From contig JAUWPC010000031.1 in assembly GCA_030611815.1 (NCBI GenBank), positions 1 through 17,492 on the forward strand: DNA of 17,492 nucleotides. The letters are read 5' to 3'. The position numbers were made by a program, and so were the translations under genes. The DNA is from Desulfobacteraceae bacterium. Its GTDB lineage: Bacteria > Desulfobacterota > DSM-4660 > Desulfatiglandales > Desulfatiglandaceae. Of this stretch, positions 1 through 6,943 are shown one piece after another (position 1 is the first letter of the stretch; the number at the start of each line of letters is the position of its first letter). The notes below the pieces were generated by a model. It ran no database searches, was not told the origin of the DNA, and saw only the letters and a list, made by a program, of their open reading frames with translations.

Positions 1-1
1 A

Positions 2-112
2 GAAGAAGCAATTGTAATGTGTAATTTGAGGGGCCAGGAAATGTATAAGGTTTTGGAGATTGCCAATCATCAATCATCCATCAACAATCATCAATCCAAT
101 GGGGGTAAATAA
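2..112 (+). CDS. Possible 3' end of an upstream gene (partial)
   Basis: The frame that starts at base 2 is open for 36 codons and stops with TAA at 110-112. That stop overlaps the ATG of the enoyl-CoA hydratase by one base (TAATG). If real, this is the C-terminus of an upstream gene that is translationally coupled to the hydratase. I do not recognise the visible residues. The last 16 or so come from a low-complexity run of CAATCA-type words (66-98) that also occurs elsewhere in the window as intergenic sequence, so the tail is repeat-derived. An open frame of this length can arise by chance, so support is weak. Confidence 0.25.
   Translation, partial: EEAIVMCNLRGQEMYKVLEIANHQSSINNHQSNGGK
66..98. 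repeat. CAATCAT-type short direct repeats
   Basis: Irregular tandem copies of CAATCAT/CAACAAT words lie just before the hydratase gene. A very similar run lies at 2193-2228, just before the mutase start, so this is a recurring intergenic sequence type and not gene-specific. Confidence 0.6.
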
Positions 113-900
113 TGGCTTACGAAAATATCATTTTTGAAACAAAAGGAGATGTGGCGGTCATTAAGTTTAACAGGCCAAAGGCCCTTAACGCCATCAGCAT
201 CGATATGGTCAAAGATATCCAAAAGGCCTTAGATGAAGTGGAGAGTAATCCATCCGTAAGGGTGCTTATCCTGACGGGTGAAGGAGACAAGGCCTTTGTG
301 GCCGGCGCTGACATTTCTCTTATGGTCAACCTCACTCCCCTTCAATTTAGAGAATTTTCTGTTGCCCTTCACGAGGTAGGATTCCGCATGGAAGGACTCC
401 CTATTCCGGTGATAGCCTGCGTCAATGGGTTTGCTCTCGGTGGCGGGACTGAGATCGCCATGGCATCTGATTTCATTTATGCCTCCGAGGATGCCAAATT
501 CGGCCAACCCGAGATTAACCTCGGAATCATCCCCGGTTTCGGCGGAACCCAGCGTCTTCCAAGACTGGTCGGAAAGGGGATGGCAAAGGAGCTCTGCATG
601 ACCGGTGCCCTCATAAGCGCTCAGGAGGCAAAGGAGATCGGATTAGTGAACAAGGTATTTCCCGCTGATAAGCTGTGGGAAGAGACAATGAAGACAGCCA
701 AGGTGCTTGCATCTAAGGGGAGATTTTCACTGATGGCCGTAAAGCGCTGTATCGATCGGGGCTATGATCTTGATTTGCGCGCGGCATGCGCAGTGGAAAC
801 TGACCAGTTTGGGTTGTGTATGGCGAGCCCTGACGGCAGGGAAGGGATGACCGCATTTTTAGAGAAGAGAAAACCTGATTTTAAGGGGGAATTGACCTAA
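112..900 (+). CDS. Enoyl-CoA hydratase (crotonase family)
   Basis: At 262 residues this is the normal length for a short-chain enoyl-CoA hydratase, which adds water to trans-2-enoyl-CoA (for example crotonyl-CoA to 3-hydroxybutyryl-CoA) in the cytoplasm. Crotonase motifs appear in order: NRPKALNAIS (20-29), the oxyanion-hole segment AFVAGADI (61-68), GFALGGGTEIAMASD (106-120) and FGQPEINLGIIPGFGGTQR (130-148). Both catalytic glutamates of the hydratases are present, as Glu114 (GGGTE) and Glu134 (GQPE), so it should be an active hydratase rather than an isomerase or a decarboxylase. A purine-rich Shine-Dalgarno (GGGGG, 101-105) supports the ATG at 112. One base separates its stop from the acyl-CoA dehydrogenase, so the two are surely co-transcribed. 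Reaction class is secure; chain-length preference is inferred from the neighbours. Confidence 0.95.
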   Translation: MAYENIIFETKGDVAVIKFNRPKALNAISIDMVKDIQKALDEVESNPSVRVLILTGEGDKAFVAGADISLMVNLTPLQFREFSVALHEVGFRMEGLPIPVIACVNGFALGGGTEIAMASDFIYASEDAKFGQPEINLGIIPGFGGTQRLPRLVGKGMAKELCMTGALISAQEAKEIGLVNKVFPADKLWEETMKTAKVLASKGRFSLMAVKRCIDRGYDLDLRAACAVETDQFGLCMASPDGREGMTAFLEKRKPDFKGELT

Positions 901-901
901 A

Positions 902-2047
902 ATGGACTTTGCTTTGACCGAAGAACAGCAGATGGTAAAAGAGATGGCGGCTCGGTTTGCCGAGGCCGAGATCAAGCCAAAGGCCGCCGAGCTTGATGAA
1001 AAACATGAACATCCCGCAGATATCGTCAAGCAGTTGGGCGAGTTAAAAATGATGGGGATTGCCGTGCCAGAGGAATTCGGCGGCGGGGGCATGGATTATG
1101 TCAGTTATGTGGTCGCCCTGATAGAGATATCCAAGGGATGCGCATCAACGGGCGCGATAATGTCCGTGAATAACTCCCTGTACTGCTTCCCTGTCCAGGC
1201 ATATGGTACGGACGAGCAAAAGAAAAAATACCTCTACCCCTGCGCCGCTGGCGAAAAGATCGGGTGCTACGGTTTGACCGAGGCAGGCGCGGGCTCAGAC
1301 CCTGCTGGAATGCGCACTACCGCTGTCAGGGATGGGGATGAATGGGTTATCAACGGTGAAAAGAAATTTATCACCAGCGGCAACGTGTCATCTTACAGCG
1401 TGATTGCGGCCGTTACTGAAAAGGGCAAGGGGTATAAGGGGATTAGTTCCTTTGTGGTGGACCTGGATAATACCCCCGGTTTTAAGGTGGGACGGGTGGA
1501 AGAAAAATTAGGCATCCTTGCCTCTGGAACGGCAGAACTGGTCTTTGAGGATGCCAGGTTGCCTGCTGACGCCCTTCTTGGAAATGAGGGCGAAGGCTTC
1601 AAGCAGATGTTAACCACCCTGGACGGGGGCCGAATCGGCATCGCATCTCAGGCGATCGGCATCGGGAGGGCTGTGTTGGAAGAGGCAGTGGAATATGCCA
1701 AAACAAGAGAACAGTTCGGCAAGCCGATCACCTCTTTCCAGGCAATTCAGTGGAAATTGGCGGACATGGCCACTGAATTGGATGCCGCAGAACTCCTTAC
1801 GCTCAGGGCCGCGTGGTTAGAGGACCATAAGAAGCCTTATGAAAAGGCAGCAGCCATGGCCAAGGTGTATGCGTCGGATGCCGCCATGAGGGCCTCCATT
1901 GAAGGCATACAGGTCTTGGGAGGATACGGGTATTGCAAAGACTACCCCATGGAGCGTCATATGAGAGACGCCAAGGTATGCCAGATATATGAAGGGACCA
2001 ATGAGATCATGCGTCTGGTAATAGCGAAAAACCTCATTAAGGATTGA
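902..2047 (+). CDS. Short-chain acyl-CoA dehydrogenase (butyryl-CoA dehydrogenase-like)
   Basis: A 381-residue FAD flavoprotein that oxidises a saturated acyl-CoA to the trans-2-enoyl-CoA and passes electrons to ETF. Family signs: the N-terminal helical domain starting FALTEEQQMVKEMAARFAE, the FAD/substrate segment CYGLTEAGAGSDPAG, the C-terminal KTREQFGKPI signature, and the terminal QIYEGTNEIMR, which places the catalytic base at Glu364 (the Glu368 position of mammalian short-chain and Megasphaera butyryl-CoA dehydrogenases). The ATG lies one base after the hydratase stop, and the ribosome site AAGGGGGA (883-890) is inside the end of that gene, so translation is coupled. With the hydratase and a mutase of isobutyryl-CoA type beside it, butyryl-CoA is the likely substrate. 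Isobutyryl- or 2-methyl-branched acyl-CoA cannot be excluded from sequence alone. Confidence 0.93.
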   Translation: MDFALTEEQQMVKEMAARFAEAEIKPKAAELDEKHEHPADIVKQLGELKMMGIAVPEEFGGGGMDYVSYVVALIEISKGCASTGAIMSVNNSLYCFPVQAYGTDEQKKKYLYPCAAGEKIGCYGLTEAGAGSDPAGMRTTAVRDGDEWVINGEKKFITSGNVSSYSVIAAVTEKGKGYKGISSFVVDLDNTPGFKVGRVEEKLGILASGTAELVFEDARLPADALLGNEGEGFKQMLTTLDGGRIGIASQAIGIGRAVLEEAVEYAKTREQFGKPITSFQAIQWKLADMATELDAAELLTLRAAWLEDHKKPYEKAAAMAKVYASDAAMRASIEGIQVLGGYGYCKDYPMERHMRDAKVCQIYEGTNEIMRLVIAKNLIKD

Positions 2048-2240
2048 GGAATTTAGGGATTTAGGAATTCAGGCCCCAGTGAAATAGAAAAAATAGGGGC
2101 ATTTCACGGGGTAAAAATAGGTGATTATTATAAGCAGTTAGATCTAAGGTCATTAATCCAAATCCCGAACTTTGCGACTTTTTGCGAGACCAGCAATATT
2201 CAATCGACAATCAACAATCAACAATCGAAAGGCGGTGCCC
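2048..2240. other. Spacer before the mutase, with repeats
   Basis: This 193-base spacer starts with GGAATTTAGGGATTTAGG-type words and carries a CAATCAACAATCA run (2193-2228) like that at 66-98. Two possible short helices (GCCCC 2073-2077 with GGGGC 2096-2100; GTGAAAT 2079-2085 with ATTTCAC 2101-2107) overlap and are probably alternatives. The ribosome site AAAGGCGG sits just before the mutase ATG. I see no clear terminator, so read-through from the dehydrogenase into the mutase is possible. Confidence 0.5.
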
Positions 2241-3926
2241 ATGCCCTTGACCTTTAATGCTAAGATTTTTGATGACATAGAAAAAGGAAACAAGAAGTGG
2301 CAGGAAAATCTGGACAAGGTGTTTGGGGCCAAGCCTGAACGATTAACCAGGTTTTCCACTGTTTCTGATCGGGAAATTAACAGGATCTACACCCCTGCCG
2401 ATGTCAGGGACCAGGATTTCGCGGCAGATATAGGCTTTCCCGGAGACTATCCTTTCACACGAGGGGTCCAGCCGTCCATGTATCGGGGCCGGTTCTGGAC
2501 CATGAGGATGTTTGCAGGCTTAGGGAGCGCCAAGGATACGAACAAACGTTTTCATCTCCTGGTAAAAGAGGGCCAGACAGGTCTTTCCACTGCCTTTGAT
2601 ATGCCGACCCTGATGGGCTATGACTCTGATGCCCCCAAGGCAAGGGGCGAGTGCGGCAAGTGTGGGGTGGCCATCGATACCCTCAATGATATGGAGGATC
2701 TCTTTGAGGGTCTCCCTATTGACAAGATTACCACTTCTATGACCATCAACCCTCCGGCCTCAATAATCTGGGCCATGTATATCGCCATGGCAGAAAAGAG
2801 GGGGATCGACAGAAAGGTATTAGGGGGTACGATCCAGAACGATATGCTTAAAGAGTTTATTGCCCAGAAGACCTTCATGTGTCCGCCAGTACCTTCTGTT
2901 AGGATCATCGAGGATACTGTGGAATTCGGGACAAAGGAGGTCCCGAGGTGGAACACTATAAGCATCAGTGGATATCATATCAGGGAAGCCGGGTCCACTG
3001 CGCTGCAGGAACTGGCGTTTACCTTGGCTGACGGTATTGCTTACACAGAGAAGGCCATCGAGCGCGGTCTTGATGTAGACGATTTTGCGCCCCGGTTTTC
3101 CTTCTTTTTTAATTCTCACCTCGATTTTTTTGAAGAGATCGCCAAATTAAGGGCGGCCAGGCGGATGTGGGCTAAGATCATGAAGGGTCGGTTTAAGGCA
3201 AAGGACCCGAGATCATGGTGGCTGAGGTTTCACACCCAAACAGCGGGATGTACTCTCACGGCTCAGCAGCCCTATAATAATGTGGTAAGGACGGCGCTTC
3301 AGGCATTGGCAGCGATTATGGGCGGAACCCAGTCTCTCCACACCAATTCGCTTGATGAGGTCTTGGCCATACCAACTGAGGAGGCAGCCACCATTGCGTT
3401 GAGGACACAACAGATCATTGCTGAGGAATCTGGAGTGGCCAATACGATTGACCCATTGGGAGGGTCTTATTTTGTTGAAGCGCTTACAGACCAGATGGAA
3501 GAGGAGGCCTTCGATATAATACAGAAGATCGATGATATGGGCGGTATGTTGTCGGCAATAGAAAAAAACTTCCCTCAGCAGGAGATTGCGGATTCCGCCT
3601 ATCACTATCAGAGACAGATTGATGAAAAAGAGAAAACAGTGGTCGGTGTCAACAAGTATGCCGTTGAAGAAGAGATCCCGGTAGAGGTGTTAGAGATAGA
3701 CGAAGAACTCGAAAGTCTCCAGATAGAAAAAACCAACAGGGTCAAGACTGAACGTGATAATCAGCGGGTTGCAGAGTGCCTTGAAAAGGTAGGGGATGCC
3801 TGTTCAGGGAAACAAAATATAATGGAGCCCCTTATTGATGCAGCAAAAGCCAATGTCACCCTCCAGGAGGTGTGTGACGTCTACAGGAAGGTGTATGGAG
3901 AGTACAGGGACCCGGGGATCTATTAG
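2241..3926 (+). CDS. icmA: B12-dependent acyl-CoA mutase, large (catalytic) subunit; residues indicate isobutyryl-CoA mutase
   Basis: A 561-residue catalytic TIM-barrel subunit of the methylmalonyl-CoA mutase family, lacking the B12 domain, which is the separate protein at 4180. Family motifs: YPFTRGVQPSMYRGRFWTMR (70-89), GLSTAFDMPTLMGYDSD (114-130), GTIQNDMLKEF (196-206), SISGYHIREAG (241-251), QSLHTNSLDE, and DPLGGSYFVE. Alignment to the Propionibacterium enzyme keeps a constant +2 offset: catalytic His244 is His246 here, but Tyr89 is Phe91 (codon 2511-2513) and substrate-carboxylate-binding Arg207 is Gln209 (codon 2865-2867). Phe/Gln at these sites is the known mark of isobutyryl-CoA mutase; 2-hydroxyisobutyryl-CoA mutase has Ile/Gln. 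Length matches IcmA (about 566). Start chosen at 2241 because AAAGGCGG precedes it; the in-frame ATG at 2172 would translate intergenic repeat. The family is certain, the substrate is inferred from these residues. Confidence 0.9.
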   Translation: MPLTFNAKIFDDIEKGNKKWQENLDKVFGAKPERLTRFSTVSDREINRIYTPADVRDQDFAADIGFPGDYPFTRGVQPSMYRGRFWTMRMFAGLGSAKDTNKRFHLLVKEGQTGLSTAFDMPTLMGYDSDAPKARGECGKCGVAIDTLNDMEDLFEGLPIDKITTSMTINPPASIIWAMYIAMAEKRGIDRKVLGGTIQNDMLKEFIAQKTFMCPPVPSVRIIEDTVEFGTKEVPRWNTISISGYHIREAGSTALQELAFTLADGIAYTEKAIERGLDVDDFAPRFSFFFNSHLDFFEEIAKLRAARRMWAKIMKGRFKAKDPRSWWLRFHTQTAGCTLTAQQPYNNVVRTALQALAAIMGGTQSLHTNSLDEVLAIPTEEAATIALRTQQIIAEESGVANTIDPLGGSYFVEALTDQMEEEAFDIIQKIDDMGGMLSAIEKNFPQQEIADSAYHYQRQIDEKEKTVVGVNKYAVEEEIPVEVLEIDEELESLQIEKTNRVKTERDNQRVAECLEKVGDACSGKQNIMEPLIDAAKANVTLQEVCDVYRKVYGEYRDPGIY

Positions 3927-4179
3927 GGATTGATGATTGATACTGGATGCTCGATACTGGATGCTGGATGCTGGTTGTAGCGTAGCGGAAACCCCGTCTT
4001 CAGCGGGAATACTGGATGGGTGGATACCCTTGAAATTCGAAACTCGAAATTGGAAATGAGGAATTTTTGCTTGAATGATTCCAGCTTATAAATAATCTGC
4101 GTAAATCTGCGTAACCTGCCCGCTTGTGCCTCGCAGAGGCAGGCGGGTCTGCGGATGGGATTGAGGAAAAGAGGCGTAT
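3927..4179. repeat. Repeat-filled spacer between the two mutase subunits
   Basis: No gene is seen in these 253 bases. In order: ATACTGGATGCTGGATG-type tandem words (3939-3974), a GCGGAAACCCCGTCTTCAGCGGG stretch broken by mismatches (3984-4006), AAATTCGAAACTCGAAATT words (4032-4050), ATCTGCGTAAATCTGCGTAA (4094-4113), and a 45-base palindromic repeat (4111-4155) with a second copy at 11764-11808. The ribosome site for the small subunit lies in the last 20 bases. Confidence 0.7.
4111..4155 (+). repeat. 45-bp palindromic dispersed repeat, copy 1
   Basis: The core can fold as a hairpin: CCCGC (4119-4123) with GCGGG, and TGCCTC with GAGGCA, separated by a small bulge. The stretch matches 11764-11808 at 40 of 45 positions by hand count, and the changes are mostly in the loop. 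It is probably a mobile or amplifying palindromic intergenic element or a transcription attenuator; which is not decidable here. Confidence 0.7.
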
Positions 4180-4590
4180 ATGAAACAGAAGAGAAGAGTA
4201 AGGGTAATGGTTGCAAAACCTGGTTTGGACGGCCATGACCGTGGGGCCAGGATAATTGCGAGGGCGTATCGTGACGCCGGTTTTGAAGTAGTTTATACGG
4301 GGCTTCATCAGACACCTGAAGAGATCGTAGAGGCCGCCATCCAGGAAGATGTGGACATGATCGGCCTTTCGAGCTTAGCAGGGGCCCACAAGTACCTTTT
4401 CCTTGCTGTAGTTGAACTCCTGCGTGAAAAAGCGGCGGATGATATAGTTGTCTGCGGGGGCGGCATCATTCCTGATGATGATATCAAAAGACTTAAGGAA
4501 TCAGGGGTCAAAGAGGTATTTACCCCGGGTACACCTCTCGACGACATTGTTAAGTGGGTCAAGCATAACATAACACCGAGGCAGGATTAG
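4180..4590 (+). CDS. icmB: B12-dependent acyl-CoA mutase, small (cobalamin-binding) subunit
   Basis: A 136-residue Rossmann-like cobalamin-binding domain that supplies adenosylcobalamin to the large subunit. The B12 signature DxHxxG is D17-G-H19-D-R-G22, with His19 as the lower axial cobalt ligand. The SxL motif is S63-S64-L65, and the glycine-rich turn is C91-GGG-94. The length equals that of the stand-alone small subunit of isobutyryl-CoA mutase (IcmB, about 136 residues) and of two-subunit archaeal-type methylmalonyl-CoA mutases. It does not by itself decide the substrate. A GAGG-type ribosome site (4163 and 4171) precedes the ATG. Six bases separate its stop from the MeaB-type GTPase, so these two are one transcription unit. 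The 253-base gap from its partner subunit is unusual. Confidence 0.93.
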   Translation: MKQKRRVRVMVAKPGLDGHDRGARIIARAYRDAGFEVVYTGLHQTPEEIVEAAIQEDVDMIGLSSLAGAHKYLFLAVVELLREKAADDIVVCGGGIIPDDDIKRLKESGVKEVFTPGTPLDDIVKWVKHNITPRQD

Positions 4591-4596
4591 CTCATT

Positions 4597-5553
4597 ATGA
4601 ATGATATTGTTGAAAAAGTTGTTGCCGGGGATGTCAGGACCGTTGCGCGTCTTATCCGTGACATAGATGATGGCATGCCCGAGGTGCGGGGGATTCTTAA
4701 GGATCTGTATCCTCATACCGGGAAGGCCTATGTCATCGGCATTACAGGGGCCCCCGGGGTGGGTAAGAGCACATTAGTTGACCAGATGGTTGCCCACCTG
4801 AGAAAGCGGGACAAGACCGTTGGGGTCCTTGCGGTTGATCCCACCAGTCCTTTCAGCGGGGGCGCTATCTTAGGGGACCGTGTGAGAATGCAGCGACACA
4901 GTATGGATCAGGGTGTTTTTATCCGGTCTTTGGCCACAAGAGGTCATTTCGGTGGGTTGACCCAGTCCACCCGGAGCGCCATCGATGTCTTCGATGCCAT
5001 GGGCAAGGACTATATCTTAGTCGAAACTGTTGGTGTCGGCCAGGATGAGGTAGATGTTGTCAGGAGCGCCCACACTACCGTCATTGTGGTGATCCCCGGA
5101 ATGGGAGATGATATCCAGGCGATCAAGGCCGGCATCCTTGAGATCGGAGATATCTTCTTGATCAACAAGGCCGACCGGGAAGGTTCCGACAAGACCCTGA
5201 GTGATCTGAGGCTGATGATCGAAATGGACCATAAGAAATATGATCGCGGGGAATGGAAACCGCCCATACTCAAGATCCAGGCCGTGTTTGACAAGGGGGT
5301 TGCCGAATTTATAGATGAGATTGATAAACATGCAAAATACCTTGCTGAGACGGCTGGCGGACTCGATTTCAGGGAGAGCAAATCCAAGGTCCGCCAGGAG
5401 TTGGGGGAGATGATAAAGGCCCGCCTTATTGAGGAGGTAATTGATCGATTAACTGAATCGGGCGATTTTGACAGGGCAGTGGAATCTATCATTAATGGCA
5501 AGATAGATCCTTATACAGCCTGTGAAAATCTGGTGCTCCCCATCGTGTCCTGA
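4597..5553 (+). CDS. meaB: MeaB/ArgK-type G3E GTPase, mutase chaperone
   Basis: A 318-residue P-loop GTPase of the MeaB/ArgK/MMAA group. It gates loading of adenosylcobalamin into the mutase, protects the radical enzyme and removes damaged cofactor. Motifs: Walker A GAPGVGKS (51-58), the Asp81 segment DPTSPFSGGAILGDRVRM containing switch I, Walker B-like ETVGVGQDEVDV (143-154) and the guanine-specificity motif NKAD (190-193). The C-terminal 60 residues form the charged helical arm used for dimer formation in this family. It starts six bases after the B12 subunit. When paired with isobutyryl-CoA mutase the homologue is often called MeaI; its place here supports action on the adjacent mutase rather than an amino-acid transport role. 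Confidence 0.93.
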   Translation: MNDIVEKVVAGDVRTVARLIRDIDDGMPEVRGILKDLYPHTGKAYVIGITGAPGVGKSTLVDQMVAHLRKRDKTVGVLAVDPTSPFSGGAILGDRVRMQRHSMDQGVFIRSLATRGHFGGLTQSTRSAIDVFDAMGKDYILVETVGVGQDEVDVVRSAHTTVIVVIPGMGDDIQAIKAGILEIGDIFLINKADREGSDKTLSDLRLMIEMDHKKYDRGEWKPPILKIQAVFDKGVAEFIDEIDKHAKYLAETAGGLDFRESKSKVRQELGEMIKARLIEEVIDRLTESGDFDRAVESIINGKIDPYTACENLVLPIVS

Positions 5554-5585
5554 TCCTCTCATAACCCCTGAACCAGGATCTTTCT

Positions 5586-5816
5586 ATGTACAGCCTTTTC
5601 TGGTGGTTGCGCCAGGTTATTCTTATCCTTGCAGGTTGCTTTTTCTTAGCCTTTGGCATCCTTATCCTGATCGCTTGCTATAAACTGAAAGACCCCTATT
5701 CCTTCATAATGGCCTTCTTTGCCTCCAATTTGATTATCCTCATAAGCGCCACTCTGATTTTGGGCTTCATAATTCGGATGGTAAGGGTGTACAAGGTTTT
5801 GAAGAATGATACTTAA
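5586..5816 (+). CDS. Small membrane protein, two predicted helices
   Basis: A 76-residue protein of unknown function. Two hydrophobic stretches (about residues 8-30 and 40-64) are joined by a short polar link with KLKDPY, and the C-terminus is basic (RMVRVYKVLKNDT), which suggests both ends lie in the cytoplasm. An AGGA ribosome site lies about eight bases before the ATG, and the gene follows meaB by 32 bases on the same strand, so it may be the last gene of the mutase transcript. No conserved motif is recognised. A link to short-chain acid uptake or to the mutase would be pure guesswork. Confidence 0.6.
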   Translation: MYSLFWWLRQVILILAGCFFLAFGILILIACYKLKDPYSFIMAFFASNLIILISATLILGFIIRMVRVYKVLKNDT

Positions 5817-6371
5817 TACTGGATGCTGGATACCTTTTTAATTGAATATTGACTATTTGTTGTATCGTTTCGAGATGTCATTTCTATATAAGGCTACTCG
5901 ATACTTGATACTGGATACTTGATACTGGGAACTGGATACCTTTTTAATTGAATATTGAATATTGAATATTTATGGTCTCGTAAAAAGTCTCCAAGGCCGT
6001 CACTCCCGCGAAGCTTGTCCTCGACCTGATCGGGGAGCGGGAGTCCATAAGCAATTGATTTTCCTGGATTCCCGTTTTCACGGGAATGACAATAACGGGT
6101 GTTTTCTGCCTTTTTACGAGTTCATCAATATTGGATTCTGGAGATTCGTTGTAATTCCGCAATCCGAAATCCGCATTTCGCAATCGAATGATTCTTGATA
6201 CTCGTTAAGTGCCTTGCGCCTTGCGCCTTTAATACTGGTTGCAAGTTGCGGGTTAAAAGATTTCAGATTTCCAATATTCAATAGTCAATAGTCAGTATTC
6301 AATTCAAAGGGGTTGCAGGTTTCTGACCACTGACCACTGAATCCCGCTTCAACGGGAAAGGAGGTATTACC
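5817..6371. repeat. 555-base gene-free spacer built of short repeats
   Basis: This stretch holds no convincing gene. It contains a perfect 27-bp direct repeat (5826-5852 and 5932-5958), tandem ATACTTGATACTGG words (5900-5938), TTGAATA triplicates (5947-5970), a 144-bp element with inverted ends (5977-6120), CGCAATCCGAAATCCGC words (6158-6189), GCCTTGCGCC doublets (6211-6230), TCAATAG doublets (6272-6303) and TGACCAC doublets (6324-6340). A strong ribosome site AAAGGAGGT (6358-6366) closes it before the regulator gene. A promoter for the regulator must lie here, but I cannot place it. Confidence 0.7.
5977..6120. mobile_element. MITE-like element with terminal inverted repeats
   Basis: The ends are an 11-bp perfect inverted repeat, CTCGTAAAAAG at 5977-5987 and its complement at 6110-6120. 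Inside lie two smaller palindromes: ACTCCCGC (6002-6009) with GCGGGAGT (6037-6044), and ATTCCCGT (6068-6075) with ACGGGAAT (6080-6087), the latter an 8-pair hairpin with a 4-base loop. No protein is encoded. Size and structure fit a non-autonomous miniature element. No target-site duplication is obvious, so mobility is inferred. Confidence 0.55.
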
Positions 6372-6920
6372 ATGCCGCGCAAAAAAAAGGGACAACCTAT
6401 CGGCAAAAGGCTTTTTAAGTTGAGGAAAGAGAAGAAACTTACCCTTAAGCATTTGGCCAACGAGACGGGTCTGGCCTCGAAATTTATTTCCCAGGTTGAA
6501 AAGGGGGAGATAATTCCTCCGGTCTCAACCATTCTGCAGCTTTCAAGGGCCCTTGAGATCGATTCGGGAATTCTTCTGGCGGAAGAAAAAAAGCGTGCGG
6601 GCAAGCGGTCTGATGAAGACTATGAAAAGAGGACCGAAGCATATACTTACGAGACCCTTACGCCGGAGGCAAGACACAAGCACCTTAAGGCGTTTAGGAT
6701 ATCTATCGACCCCAAGTCGGAACATAAATCGGTCAGTTACCAGCACTTAGGGGAGGAGTTCCAGTATGTACTCAAGGGGAAAGTTGAGGTAATGGTGGGA
6801 GAAAATAAAAACATCCTCGGTCCCGGGCAGTCTTTGCATTTTAATTCTTCCATTGTTCACAAACTCAGGAACATCAGCTCAGAAAAGGCAGAGATGTTGG
6901 TGGTGCTTTACACGCCCTGA
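6372..6920 (+). CDS. XRE-family transcriptional regulator with C-terminal cupin domain
   Basis: A 182-residue two-domain regulator. Residues 10-66 are an XRE/Cro-type helix-turn-helix (IGKRLFKLRKEKKLTLKHLA, then ETGLASKFISQVEKGEIIPPV). Residues about 105-180 are a cupin barrel with YQHLGEEFQYVLKG (123-136) and GPGQSLHFNSSIVHKLRN (150-167), holding candidate metal ligands His125, Glu129 and His163. The cupin normally binds the small-molecule effector. A near-consensus ribosome site AAAGGAGGT precedes the ATG. It sits 23 bases before the second acyl-CoA dehydrogenase on the same strand, so it probably controls that gene and perhaps the whole acyl-CoA cluster, with an acyl compound as a possible ligand. 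The effector is not deducible from the sequence. Confidence 0.92.
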   Translation: MPRKKKGQPIGKRLFKLRKEKKLTLKHLANETGLASKFISQVEKGEIIPPVSTILQLSRALEIDSGILLAEEKKRAGKRSDEDYEKRTEAYTYETLTPEARHKHLKAFRISIDPKSEHKSVSYQHLGEEFQYVLKGKVEVMVGENKNILGPGQSLHFNSSIVHKLRNISSEKAEMLVVLYTP

Positions 6921-6943
6921 AGTACAAGCCTTGAGGAAGAAAA

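Noticed and set aside
2073..2107. Possible cobalamin riboswitch before the B12-dependent mutase
   Set aside because: Only a short CCAGTGAAA-like string and two overlapping short helices are present; the full B12-box core and the four-way junction are missing from the 193-base spacer.
2172..2240. In-frame upstream ATG giving the mutase 23 extra residues
   Set aside because: The extra part translates the CAATCAACAATCA repeat, has no ribosome site, and family members start near the 2241 ATG, which has AAAGGCGG before it.
3939..3974. Tandem ATACTGGATGC words as a CRISPR array
   Set aside because: Units are 7-9 bases long without unique spacers; no cas gene is near.
5944..6198. Open frames of about 78 residues on both strands
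   Set aside because: They only translate the palindromic element and the repeat words around it; no ribosome site or motif.
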